Shown here one piece after another: positions 31,083 through 41,875 of a stretch of 64,000 nt of DNA. The notes beneath the pieces were generated by a model. That model was given only the letters and a program-made list of their open reading frames with translations, was not told the DNA's origin and did no database searches. The translations under genes and the position numbers were made by a program. The DNA comes from Uranotaenia lowii (lineage: Eukaryota > Arthropoda > Insecta > Diptera > Culicidae): assembly GCF_029784155.1 (NCBI RefSeq), contig NC_073691.1, forward strand, positions 55,734,356-55,798,355, given 5' to 3'. Every line of letters starts with the position of its first letter. Position 1 is the stretch's first letter.

Positions 31083-33724
31083 TCATAGTCGGAGGTCAAT
31101 AGTTTTAAGGAAAAGGTATATTTCGAACATGTAGTCCAAGTCCATCACGGCCAATACATCCCTCACTGGAACGTTGGGTGGCTTTCCTCGGGCCCTAAGG
31201 GAGTCAATAAAATTCGTTCTGGCGACAAGATGGTCCTCACACGACCAAACAATATGCTCAATGTCATGGTACCCTTTGCCACAGCGACATAGATTGCTGC
31301 TAGCAAGATTAATACGATAGAGTACCGCGTCTAAGGAATAATGATTGGACATGAGACGAGAAAATATACGAATAAAATCTCGACTAAGGTCCAATCTATT
31401 AAACCAGGGTTTAAGGCTTACCCTTGGGGTAATTGAGTGTAGCCACCGACCCAACTCATCCTCGTCCCATTTGCGCTGCCAGTTGACAAGAGAGTTTCTC
31501 CGAACCAGGAAGTAAAACTCGTCGAAGACGATTTCACGCTGATACGTGTCGCCTTCCGTAGCACCGACCTTTGCCAGAGAGTCAGCCTTCTCATTGCCCA
31601 TAATCGAACAATGTGAAGGGACCCAAACAAAGGTGATGGAAAAGCAACGTCTTGATAAAGCACTCAAAAGAACTCGTATTTTCTCAAGGAAGTACGGTGA
31701 GTGCTTTCCCGGTCTTAATGAACGGATTGCTTCAATAGAGCTGAGACTATCCGTTACAATATAATAGTGTTCAACTGATCTTAAGGCGACGCTGTCCAAA
31801 GCCCAATGAATAGCTGCTAACTCTGCAATATATACAGAACACGGTGACTGAAGATTGTATGAGGCGCTTGAGATTTCGTTGAACACTCCAAATCCCGTTG
31901 ATTCATTTATGAGTGACCCATCGGTAAAGTACAATTTATCAGCATTGACGTGCCTATATTTAGCATTAAAAATTCTCGGAATTAAAAGTGGGCGATGCGT
32001 TTCCGAAATTCCACGAATTTCCTGCTGCATAGACAAGTCAAACTGGACAGAAGAATTGCCGTAATCTGGGTTGCAAACACGAGTTGGATAGTACGAGGAA
32101 GGATTTACCTCCATGGATATAAAGACATGATATATAGACATAAATCTTGTTTGAACATTTTGCTCAAGTAACCTTTCGAAATTTACAATCACCAATGGGT
32201 TCATGACCTCACACCTGATGAGGAACCGAAGTGATAGTAGATTGAATCGATCTTTCAAAGGGAGTATTCCTGCCAAAACTTCAAGACTCATGGTATGCGT
32301 TGAGGGCATACATCCCAAAGCGATACGCAGGCAACGATATTGGATACGCTCGAGTTTGATGAGGTGAGTTTTGGCAGCTGACTGGAAACAGAAGCTACCA
32401 TATTCCATCACTGAAAGAATAGTTGTTCGGTAAAGTTTTATAAGATCTTCTGGATGGGCTCCCCACCAAGTACCAGTGATTGAACGGAGAAAATTTATTC
32501 TTCGTTGGCATTTTCCTTTCAGATACTCAATATGGGCCCTCCAGGTACACTTGGAATCAAACCAAACCCCAAGATACTTGAAACACCTCGACTGAGTGAT
32601 CGTTCTGCCTAGGAGTTGAAGCTTAGGTTGAGCAGGTCTACGTTTCTTAGAAAAAACAACCATCTCCGTTTTCTGTGGAGAAAACTCAATCCCAAGCCCC
32701 AAAGCCCAGGAAGACAATCTGTCTAAGGTATCTTGTAATGGTCTGTGCAGATGAGACTCAGTAGATCCTGTGACAGACACCACGCCGTCATCTGCAAGTT
32801 GTCTTAGAGTGCAGCCTTCAGAGAGACAACTGTCGATGTCACTCACGTAAAAGTTGTACAAAAGTGGACTCAAACATGAACCCTGAGGGAGGCCCATGTA
32901 AGAGGTTCTCCTAACTGCAATATCTCCGTGAGCAAAGTTCAAATGTTTCTCACAAAGCAAGCTGTATAAGATGTTGTTCAATAGTGGAGGTAGACCCCGG
33001 GAGTGCAACTTGTCTGACAAAACCTCTATTGAAACTGCATCAAAAGCTCCCTTTATGTCTAGAAACACTGAAGCCATTTGCTCACGTTTTGCGTACGCCA
33101 TTTGTATCTCTGAAGACAGCAATGCAAGACAATCGTTTGTCCCTTTTCCCCTTCGAAACCCAAATTGAGTATCTGAAAGGAGACCATTTGTTTCTACCCA
33201 TTTGTCTAAACGAAACAAGATCATTTTCTCCATCAATTTGCGTATACAAGACAACATCGCTATTGGACGATATGAATTGGGGTCAGACGCTGGTTTTCCG
33301 GGCTTTTGGATAGCAATGACTCTCACTTGTTTCCACTCTTGGGGAACAATGTTGTGTTCCAATAATTGATTGAATAAATTTAATAAGCGAAATTTTGCAG
33401 CATCGGGAAGATTTTTCAACAAGTCAAATTTGATTTTATCAATTCCCGGAGCTGAATTGTTGCAAGAGAGGAGGGCAAGAGAGAATTCTACCATAGAAAA
33501 TTTGGAATCGAGATCGCATCTATAAGATGGCACTTCACGAATAATTTTTTGTGCCGGTGTGGAATCTGGACAAATTTTTCTTGCAAACTTGAAGATCCAT
33601 CCATGTGAATGTTCTTCACTTTCATTCGTTGATGATCGATTGCGCATAGTTCTTGCCACCTTCCATAAGGTACTTAGGGAAGTTTCGCGTGACAAACCTC
33701 CCACAAAATTTCGCCAATGCGCCC
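31083..33724 (-). CDS. I-clade LINE ORF2, reverse transcriptase and RNase H part
   Basis: The frame is open for about 880 codons (numbering here from GGLSRETS). RT motif A is FLDIKGAFD (Asp about 216), motif B GLPQGSCLSP (about 271-280) and motif C LADDGVV (about 303-306); the residue before ADD is Leu, not the usual Tyr or Phe. RNase H follows with D595 (YFTDGS), E628 (AELAAIHW), D652 (VTDSLSS), H698 and D708 (VPSHCSIMGNEKAD), a complete catalytic set. The C-terminus has CRCGKGYHDIEHIVWSC. It is continuous with the endonuclease part except for one extra base in an A run at 33725-33729; correct reading upstream of GGLS gives KRAHWRNFV, as expected for the family. The protein reverse transcribes and integrates element RNA. 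Confidence 0.9.
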
Positions 33725-34764
33725 TTTTTCTTCCCCTTGATCAATTTTTTAAATTGATTTTCGAGGGAAACATAAGCATTAAAACTGTCGATGGAGCCGT
33801 CTTTGCGGAATGATTTGAACGCGTTCGATTTATTCGTATAAAGCTCAGAGCACTGGTTGTCCCACCATGGATTGGGAGGCCTTCGGCGAACAGATGAACT
33901 TGGTATGGGCTTCGTTTGAGAGCGAACAGCACAATCGTAAATCGCACCTGCAAGAAAGTTATATTCCTCCAAGGGAGGTAGAAAGTCGACAGAATCCATG
34001 GCTGTTATTATCGCTTCCGAATATTTTTTCCAATCGATGTGTCTCGTTAGATCATATGTCAAATTTACTGGATTTGAAGTGTTGACCCCATTGGTGATTG
34101 TAATTTCGATAGGCAAATGATCACTACCATTGGGATCCAATATTACCTTCCACTGGCAATCCAATGATAGTGAATTTGAGCAGAGCGAGAGATCAATAGC
34201 ACTTTGTCTTGCCGGAGGTTTAGGGACCCTTGTTTTTTCACCCGTGTTTAAAATTGTTAGATTGAAACTGTCACAAATGTCATAGATAAAAGTAGAACGA
34301 CTATCGTCAACTTGTTCTCCCCAGACAGTTCCATGCGAATTGAAATCCCCCAGGATCAACCTTGGCTCAGGCAAAACTGAACAAAGGTTCTCTAGGTGAC
34401 TTCGATCCAATGCAACCCTCTGAGGCCAGTACAAACTGACAACACATAAGTCCTTACCTCTTATAGTTGTATGACAAGCAACAGCCTCAATCCCTCCTGA
34501 CAAAGGAAGGGGGACTCTGTAAAAGGAGTGATGTTTATTGATCCCCAAAAGTACCCCTCCATAAGAATCGTCCCGATCCAAACGGATAATATTGAAGTCG
34601 TGGAATGAGATGTTAGATTGTGAAGAGAGCCAAGTTTCGGACAACGCAAAAAAATCGCAACCAGATTTATGAAGCAAATAATTGAGAGAATCCATTTTAG
34701 GCAAAAGACTACGACAATTCCACTGTAAAACAGTGATATCTCTGGCTTCTGTTGAATTAGCCAT
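33622..34764 (-). CDS. I-clade LINE ORF2, endonuclease part
   Basis: It starts at ATG 34764, overlapping the ORF1 stop in ATGGCTAA. The apurinic/apyrimidinic-type endonuclease domain covers residues about 10-220: QWNCRS (catalytic Asn 16), SETWL (Glu about 43), LYWP, GDFNSHG (Asp/Asn about 138-140) and GSDHLP (Asp/His about 213). All expected catalytic motifs are present, unlike in the RTE-type copy at 9859. The frame leaves the true one at the A5 run (33725-33729), so the last 30 or so codons to the stop at 33622 are out-of-frame read-through. It nicks target DNA to prime reverse transcription. Confidence 0.9.
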   Translation of the reverse strand: MANSTEARDITVLQWNCRSLLPKMDSLNYLLHKSGCDFFALSETWLSSQSNISFHDFNIIRLDRDDSYGGVLLGINKHHSFYRVPLPLSGGIEAVACHTTIRGKDLCVVSLYWPQRVALDRSHLENLCSVLPEPRLILGDFNSHGTVWGEQVDDSRSTFIYDICDSFNLTILNTGEKTRVPKPPARQSAIDLSLCSNSLSLDCQWKVILDPNGSDHLPIEITITNGVNTSNPVNLTYDLTRHIDWKKYSEAIITAMDSVDFLPPLEEYNFLAGAIYDCAVRSQTKPIPSSSVRRRPPNPWWDNQCSELYTNKSNAFKSFRKDGSIDSFNAYVSLENQFKKLIKGKKKGALAKFCGRFVTRNFPKYLMEGGKNYAQSIINE

Positions 34765-36220
34765 CGAGAGAGATAAACACTGAAAGGAGGGGCCAAGTTT
34801 GCAGCAATTGTTGAAAAAGTGTCTTTACAATAGGCAGCATTGAGGTAACAATGCTTCTTACGGACTCAGAAACATCAAAACACGAAAATATTCCGTTCAA
34901 AATATCAGACAACTTAAAGAGTCCCGATTGAGTAGTTGGTGTTGATGAAACTATCTTGGATGTTGAGACTTTCGATGATCCTGCGATTGTTGGGTCATTT
35001 GGAGGTGAAGTTGTTGCACGAAATCCCGGAGGAACTTGTGTTTCTTTTTCTATTACAGTCGATCTGTTTATAAAGTTGAATGGAGATATAACCGGAGAGC
35101 TTTTTCTCTTTATCTTTGAGGATGATGCTTTAGCACGCTTTCTGGAGTTCTCAATCATGACAAATGGTCGCCCTTCATCAGCTGAGTCGGTATCACCTAC
35201 ATCAATTGGCAGCGCAGCAAACACGTTGTTGGATTGGGCCGGTGGGGAGGCGCTCTTAAGAATTGCAGCGTAAGAACGTTTTGAACGTTCTTGTAGTGAA
35301 CGCCTTTGTTTCTCCCAGCGATTGTTGAAAGTTTGACAAGTAGATATTTCATGAGGGGTGCCTCCACAATAAATGCATTTTTCCTCAGTAGCTTGACAAG
35401 CTCCCTCCTCATGAGTTTGTCTACAACTAGAGCAGCGCGCTTTATTGCCACAATGTGATGCTGTATGTCCTAGCGTCTTACAATTGGTACAATTCATCGG
35501 ACGTGGTACAAAAAGTCGAACCGGTAACCTCAACATTCCGTCAATCAAGACGTAGTGAGGGAGGGCGGTACCTTCAAAGGTAACACAGAATGAAGCTGAC
35601 GGAGAATACTTTTTAATACCATTAACAGAGCTGGAAGTTCTGAGTTGGCGGCAATCCAGGATTTTGACCGAAGTCGTATCGAGGCTCTTGAACTTTCCAA
35701 CCCCATTGGTCTTAATGTATTCTTCCGACAGACTCATGTCCGTGATCACGCCCTCAATCTCTACGTTTTGAGACGGAATGTAGACCCGGTACTCTAAAAT
35801 AAAATGTTTGCTGGCAGCAATCTCGTTAGCAGCCTGCAAACTAGTTACCATAACCCGCAATTTGTTCGGCGTAATCTTTGTGATATTGGTCACAGAGGGC
35901 CATCTCACCAGATCCTTTGTAATCTGCACAACATTCAAAACTTTTCCGTTCGGCTTGGGCCGAAAGAAAATCACCCACGGACCAGAGAAAGATGGATTCT
36001 CCGGATAAACTCGAACCCGGGGGGCCACACGAGTTTTTGTGGATGACTGCGGTGAATCATCCGCTGGAATATCATTAGCGCCGGAATGACCCGGTTCCTC
36101 TTCTGAAACCATTTTCTCTGGAACAATCAGATCATTCAGGCGCCCCACATTTCCGTGGATGACTCGCCCATCATCACCAAAGACCGGTGTGACTAATCCC
36201 CCGGCTTCGTTCATATTCAA
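34757..36220 (-). CDS. I-clade LINE ORF1, gag-like nucleic-acid-binding protein
   Basis: 487 codons from ATG 36220 to TAA 34757. The N-terminal third is hydrophilic; the centre (about 75-240) resembles the RNA-binding region of I/jockey ORF1 proteins. Then come three CCHC-type knuckles: CTNCKTLGHTASHC, CSSCRQTHEEGAC (one residue short) and CIYCGGTPHEISTC, at about residues 243-296. The C-terminus is Ser/Pro-rich and ends in hydrophobic residues. Such proteins coat element RNA in ribonucleoprotein particles. The stop overlaps the ORF2 start, which suggests that ORF2 is translated by termination-reinitiation. No internal lesion is visible. Confidence 0.88.
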   Translation of the reverse strand: MNMNEAGGLVTPVFGDDGRVIHGNVGRLNDLIVPEKMVSEEEPGHSGANDIPADDSPQSSTKTRVAPRVRVYPENPSFSGPWVIFFRPKPNGKVLNVVQITKDLVRWPSVTNITKITPNKLRVMVTSLQAANEIAASKHFILEYRVYIPSQNVEIEGVITDMSLSEEYIKTNGVGKFKSLDTTSVKILDCRQLRTSSSVNGIKKYSPSASFCVTFEGTALPHYVLIDGMLRLPVRLFVPRPMNCTNCKTLGHTASHCGNKARCSSCRQTHEEGACQATEEKCIYCGGTPHEISTCQTFNNRWEKQRRSLQERSKRSYAAILKSASPPAQSNNVFAALPIDVGDTDSADEGRPFVMIENSRKRAKASSSKIKRKSSPVISPFNFINRSTVIEKETQVPPGFRATTSPPNDPTIAGSSKVSTSKIVSSTPTTQSGLFKLSDILNGIFSCFDVSESVRSIVTSMLPIVKTLFQQLLQTWPLLSVFISLDG

Positions 36221-36768
36221 TTACGGAGACAGGATCGTCTTCCGTATTTAAATATGAACGAAGTACAATTATCTCAATTAAGCAAAAAAGTGAAAATATA
36301 GATACTCAAATAGAAACGAGATTAGAGAGGAAAAAAAGGGAAAAAAAAGAAAAATCAAACTTGTTTTTATTCTGCTTATTCTCCAGTTGTGATACAATCC
36401 AGCGGCTACGTTTTGTGGCCGTCCCTCACACGCTTTCGAATCGGCACCAGTATCCAGCCGATATGCGGAGATGACCTTCAAGGTCATCACGAGGTACGGA
36501 GCCAAACAACGATTTCTTTTGTTCTCCACAACAGCACTTGCAAAAAAACCACCGAGATGGAAAAAAAGTTCACAATATCACAGCACAAACCAAAACCCAC
36601 TATTGTTGGATGGGGAAAAAATGTCTGCACTAGATCTAGCTAACCGGTCACGGTACACACAAACCGAACTTATCCGGTAATCGGCACTACGGTGTTTTCA
36701 CCCGGATGTATGTATAGCCGAATAAAAGAACGCACTATTGGTTCGCGAACTAGCAACGATGTAAAAGC

Positions 36769-36803
36769 ACGTCCGCACTAGCCAACAGCTACGACTCGAA
36801 TGA
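36769..36803 (-). promoter_or_regulatory. Internal LINE promoter: Inr plus DPE
   Basis: On the minus strand the element begins C-A-T-T-C. With the target-site T this reads TCATTC, matching arthropod initiator TCAKTY with A+1 at 36801. The hexamer GGACGT occupies exactly +28 to +33 (36774-36769) and fits the DPE consensus RGWYVT. There is no TATA box. TATA-less Inr/DPE promoters located downstream of the start let LINE copies carry their own promoter, as known for I and jockey elements. Confidence 0.75.
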
Positions 36804-36816
36804 TATTTTGTATGTA
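36803..36816. repeat. Target-site duplication, right copy, of full-length I-clade LINE
   Basis: atattttgtatgta is identical to 30914-30927 and abuts the 5' end of the element. Confidence 0.9.
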
Positions 36817-37572
36817 GCTAGCAGCTTCCACGGACTTATATTTTACACTTAAGGTCAACGTCAATTATCGTTATTTTTGTCTTTGGAGCCGATGTCCGCG
36901 AGTACGAGCCCAAAGAGCAAACATCGAACACAGTTGTACCGGATAAGTTTTTCAATAACGATCCGCCAACTGCACCGTTGATAACGTCGCGAATGCCATA
37001 AAGATGGTAAAACGACTATAATCGAAACAAAAAAAAAAAGTTATTTTTGTCGGTGACCTATATACATCTGAAAATTAAATTATCTGTGCAATTTTCATGC
37101 ATGAAGAAAAAATGTTTATGTTTCCACACAGAACAATAGTGTAACTCAACATAGCAATAGTCATATTTTCAAAATTTCAACCGGAGCTATTTCCGGAGAA
37201 ATACCTAAAAAAAAAAACTGACATTATAAACTTACGAAACATGTGCTGTTTCCAAATAAATTTGCAATAGTTGCGGTACACGGTGACAATTATGATGACA
37301 AATATGGCACACATTAGTGACTAGAATGTTTTTCACGCAAACCAAACTTCGAACGTGTGCTCCTTTTTGTTTTTTGTTGTTTTGAGCGATGTGGGGCTGC
37401 CACAAATGATTTTCCTGTTGATGGTTTGGCGTTTGTGGTTGGCGTAAGCGGAAAACGAGGAAAAATCATTGAGCAAAACTTTCGATGACAATTGTTGAGC
37501 TGTTTTTTCGTTCCCGTGAGTTTGTGTTGTTTTGCCAATAAAAGGGGACATTAGCAATAACAGACATATTTG
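36817..37572. other. Unassigned DNA flanking the LINE
   Basis: This is mixed-composition DNA. I see no coding similarity; frames at 37314-37557 on the minus strand are low-complexity Lys/Thr-rich and unrecognised. Confidence 0.35.
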
Positions 37573-37660
37573 CTACAGTAGACTGAGTCAATTTGGGGTC
37601 ATTTTTTAATTTCTCAAAACCTGGGGTCTTAAAAGCTTTGTTTAGGTTCAAAATTCATCC
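37573..37660. repeat. End fragment of the foldback MITE family of 57017-57832
   Basis: TAGACTGAGTCAATTTGGGG and the following CATTTTTTAATTTCTCAAA match the left end of the hairpin element at 57017. Similarity fades after about 90 bp, so this is a truncated or rearranged copy. Confidence 0.6.
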
Positions 37661-38031
37661 ATGAATAAATAAAGAACAAATATTGAATAATCCTTTGTAT
37701 TTTGATGATGTAAATAGTTCATAGGAATAAATGTAGAAATATAGATTTTCTTGTGAACAAAGGTCATCAATATGTGTAAGTTAAATTTATATTATCCTTC
37801 GTTAAGATCTGTACCTTTCCATAAGTGGAATCAGATGAACTTTGAGGGACTCGTGATTGAAACGAAGGTGGATGAATAAATACATGGACGACATGGATGA
37901 ATGATCGAGGAACGTTGGTGAATGACAGACTAGTACGGGCATTTTCTATTCTAATTTAGGAAAGAATGGTTGGATAATTGGCGGCAGAGAAATATTGAAT
38001 TTCTTCATGGTAAGGATGGTGTAATATCAGT

Positions 38032-39576
38032 CCTTATTCTGCGCCGCGCGTGACGTGATGATTGTCACCTCACCTCGGAGTCACCGTGAGATTTGTCTCC
38101 TTATTCCCGAAGTCGTTGCGGGTAAAGTGACAGAGGTTCATTCTAGGTGAGTGACCGAATGAACACTTCTGTCAAAATGGAAGAATTTAGCTGGTGTTGT
38201 TTTAATTTTGCTCTCGGTTCGGATTTCCCGAATTAATTTTTTGTGTAACGGGTTAGAATTTCTGTTCGAAAATGGCCATCATCGGATTGTACGGTCACAG
38301 CAAGCTGCCTGAGGATGATAAACGGACGATTTGTGCGACGTAAGTGAAAATTTCGCTCATCAAAGCTGGGTTCGGATCTGGGTCATACTGCCGATAAAAC
38401 AAAAGCCGACGGCTGCTGCTCCAAAGAAACATTTCCAAAAGGTTTATCAGGTATGTAAAATAATTTGTGTTTTGTACCTGAAATTGGTCGAAACAGAATG
38501 GTTTTAATAAATTTTCATCACCCAAGAGAAAATAAGTTTTTCTTCGTTTTCAATCATGGAGTATGCTGCCGGTTTATATATTTTCCCCAAACGAGGCTAC
38601 CCCCGTGGCATGCCGGAAATTGTTCGCTTACCAGATAGAACATTATGGAATGCCGAGAACTTATCGAAACCAACAAAATAGCAGCAGCAGCATCAGATTC
38701 AAACTTCAGATTTCGGTTAAATAAATCTGAATCCGATTTTCAATTTACCTTAAAAATGGATTCCAGATTTGAATTCGAAAACTACACTTAAAATTGTGCT
38801 TCGGCTTTAGCGTCGAATCCATATTTCAATTTGATTTTCAAAAAGTTATTTAAAAGCATTGAACCAAATAAAAAAAAACGAATTCAATTGATTTTTATTA
38901 ACGGCTTATTTTTCTTTGGAACCTTCCAGGAAATTCATTTTTGTTTAAATGTTTTGACTTGTCGCTTATTGATACCGGTAATCCTCACCTGTATCCTTCA
39001 CTTGAATTCCACATTTTTTTTATTTTGAAAAATATTCCTTAGCATGGCATATTATCATTAAAAAGTGAAAATAAACTTAAAAGTACTAATATTTGATTTT
39101 CAAAGTCTTCGTCATTTCATCGTTTAACGTTTCGCAAATCAAATTTCAATTAAAACTAAATTTTGGATTTCATTTGGAGATCATACTTTTCATTCAGTAT
39201 TCCAATTCAAGTTACATATTTTAGATAGCAATGAAAAAGTTTCAATATATTTAAAAATCATATTTGCTAATAAATTTGTTTTATTTTGTTTCCAAAACTA
39301 TCATTCATTTGTATAATTTACTATTTAGAGCCTAACATTCTGATTTACATAAAATTTTGATTAAATTCCTATCTCGTCACCACCTGAAAAGGTACCGAAA
39401 ATTCTTACCTAAAATCGTCACCTGAATGCGACGATTCTCACCCACGGTGACTACGAGAATAGGGTAAGAACTCACAAAGTTCATCCGAATTGACGTTCGT
39501 CACCTGAACCGACTACTGGAATAGAGTGACTTGGGTGACTCGACTATCATCACGTCACGCGCGGCGCAGAATAAGG
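38032..39576. mobile_element. Inverted-repeat element with GC-rich ends (1545 bp)
   Basis: The left end CCTTATTCTGCGCCGCGCGT and its inverse at 39576 are perfect for at least 20 bp and continue with GACGTGATGAT. GTCAC/GTGAC words are iterated in both subterminal regions. The right-end unit also starts the related segment at 42178. I could not define a target duplication. A plus-strand frame starting at 38272 (MAIIGLYGHSKLPEDDKR) ends at a GTAAGT and is unrecognised; it may be spurious. No transposase was recognised. Confidence 0.65.
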
Positions 39577-40457
39577 GCCATTATGTGAGATCGATAAGTT
39601 GGAATTTGGAGTAAATTGTGAGAAAAAAAGGTTACAACAGATATCACTTCAATGTGAAAGTGATAAAAAGCTATAGCTAATGTGATGGCCTTTAGTTTTA
39701 GGACTAAAATGACGAAAATGAATAAACGATAACTCTATTCCACCACTTTCAACAGATTATGGGCCCAGATACGTCTGTATTAAGAAACAAAGAGTTATAG
39801 AGGGGTAGGACTCTCGGGAGGACTCTCGGGACCTGCAATCAGGATTGGTCAAATTCGAGTACTTCTGATGGAGGATTCGCCCGGAACGGAAGTGAGAGAA
39901 ACCTATCTGTGGAAAGGGGACTCTTGGAATGTAGAATTATGCTGCAGTTAGCAAGAGTGAGCTGATTCAATGTGGATTTGAAAATATTTTGGGTGACGGT
40001 TAGTTGCTAGCAACTTCAGCAGTGCATCAGAGCCAGATTGGGCGCATGCTGCTGAATGTTTCCGGCTCTTTAGAGTAATAACAGCGTTGTAGAAACTGAA
40101 CGGTCTATAAAGCTGCGAGCAGAGAAGATTATTTTCGTACTTTCGAATTGCGTTGCACATGTGGTCTACATGTGTGAGCTCGTCTTCGCCGGTTGAAAAC
40201 TGTTCTGGGTGCTTTGAAGGAGGTGATTTGGGCGACACGGTTAGTCGCTAGCGGAGCTAACCAATTCTTTCTGCCGATTCCTGCACTGAGTGCAGTTCCA
40301 CAAAGTCATCCTTACATGAAAACTTTAAGCGGAAACGCAAAGATAGCTACAAGCGTTTGTTTAACTGGGGTTACCAGAATACAACGTTTAAGAAATCAAT
40401 GCTTTACATTCGCATGCTGAGGTTATCGGCCACCAGAATCAACGAAAGATTCGATTC

Positions 40458-40490
40458 GTCATCGATTCTGGTGCTAGTCAACAAATTGTA
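40458..40490 (+). pseudogene. Ty1/copia protease active-site fragment
   Basis: The plus-strand reading VIDSGASQQIV carries the aspartic protease active-site triad DSG followed by A. Frames break on both sides. It is homologous to the FIDSGGSQR motif at 5709-5735 on the minus strand. Confidence 0.6.
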
Positions 40491-40642
40491 GGTTCAAGAC
40501 GAGAGCCTGCTAGCGGATGTTCGAAATCTCATAGAGCTAATTGTGATTGCAACAGCAAAGAGCGGAGAAATCTTAAAAGCCTCCAAAACAGGACTAATTT
40601 ATTTAAGCAACATAATTGGGAAGTCAATAGTTTGATATACTT

Positions 40643-41002
40643 GTGGTTTCAGGTTTGGATGACAGCTTACTTTCGGTCAGAAAAAGCACCGAAAACGGTA
40701 AAAGGTTTACTTTTCTCGGAAAACAAGCACAGTTTGCGTTTTCAAGGGATGTTTTCGCCCGAGAGAAACTTCTGAACAACGAGTACTGCCTTAATTTGTT
40801 GGTGGTGCCTAATCGAGACGATGTTGTTCATGAACAAACGGTCATCGTCAAAAGTGTTGAGATTCCATCCGAAGCCTTCATATCTGATCGGTTAGCCCAT
40901 GTCACACATTCGAGCGGTCAGCCGATGCCAACAACAGAACACTCATCTGAGCGGTTAGCTGATGTGTCGCTGGTATCAATCCTACTAAGTGTGTGGATGT
41001 AG
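40643..41002 (+). pseudogene. Ty1/copia GAG-pre-integrase-like fragment
   Basis: DSLLSVRKSTENGKRFTFLG followed by a Leu-rich NEYCLNLLVV segment matches the layout of the copia GAG-pre-integrase domain (LLSV-K-T--G--V-F ... YLL). The frame continues 120 codons but without the usual HHCC zinc-binding and integrase residues. It is a remnant only. Confidence 0.5.
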
Positions 41003-41446
41003 ATGATCAAGGCTGGAGCGACTACGAGAGTAGCATGGAATTTAGTGACGATGATGATCAAGATTCCGTCAATCCAATACCGACTCTGAGGCTCAGTCAG
41101 AAAATCAGTGAAGCTACTAACTGGCTAACGTAGTTGCTGATATTAATGAGGAGCTACCTTAAATCATCAGCGAGCTGAAGCGCCGTACAACAGAGTCTTC
41201 TGGAAGACAGCTATCGACAAACGAATGGCAACCCTGGAGAGGAAGTATGCGGCATGGGAAGCGGTTAGCCTTCCCTAGGTCATAGGATTCGTGATACGAA
41301 CGTTCGATAGATGAACGATGGTAAGACTACATCGCGACAGAATATCAGTGCTGCGGTTAACGCACTCAGAGAATAGCAGGTCAGCCCGATGCACAGGCTT
41401 TGGCGAGGCTTGAGGCGGGTTCTGCTAAACCATCGACGTATCACTG

Positions 41447-41780
41447 TTGGTATACCGTAGAAACGCGACACCGGAAATACTAATCAGATATGCAGATGAA
41501 TCCGATGACCGAATATCTGTATCGGGTCACGCTTACATGATCTTCGTGAATCTTATATCCTGGTCAACGAAACGTCAGCAGATGGTCAGTCTAACATCGA
41601 CCGAAGCTGGGTTAGGATCTCTTTGCCATGCAGTCAAGGAAGGTTGGTGGTTTACTAACTTCCTGAGTGAATTAGATCTGTTAGCACCCTTTTCACATTT
41701 TAGAGGACAACATCCCTTGCATGTAGTCCTGGAGGAGGCGCGGTTCAATCAGCGGATAAAGCACTTGGATTAAGTGTGAA
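41447..41780 (+). pseudogene. Ty1/copia RNase H-like fragment
   Basis: The frame reads YADESDDRISVSGHAYMIF, then ISWSTKRQQMVSLTSTEA and AVKEGWWFTNFLSEL. This matches copia RNase H (YADADWA--RKSTSGY, ISW-SKKQ--V-LSSTEAEY, EA-WL--LL--L). The catalytic-site E in STEAE is altered to STEAG. It lies just upstream of the polypurine tract and LTR. Confidence 0.7.
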
Positions 41781-41875
41781 TAGTTCTTCAGAAAGATCGC
41801 AGTCACCAAGAGCGTAACCAAGGGCAAGGCGTACGAAGCTGTTCAATATTGTTTAATATGTAAATTGAGGGGAGG

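Larger units (their letters stand above)
30928..36802 (-). mobile_element. I-clade LINE, copy 2: full length (5875 bp)
   Basis: The order on the minus strand is: 5' UTR with internal promoter (36802-36221), ORF1 (36220-34757), ORF2 (34764-31083), a 3' UTR of about 155 bp with AATAAA shortly before the tail, and poly(A). Exact 14-bp target duplications bound it, and the 5' end coincides with a perfect Inr/DPE, so I consider it complete. The only lesion I detect is a one-base frameshift in ORF2. A second, rearranged copy is at 14836-17620. The presence of RNase H places it in the I clade. Confidence 0.92.

Noticed and set aside
38272..38342. Short plus-strand exon-like frame MAIIGLYGHSKLPEDDKR ending at GTAAGT
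   Set aside because: It lies inside a repeated inverted-repeat element, and the related copy at 42178 does not keep the frame.
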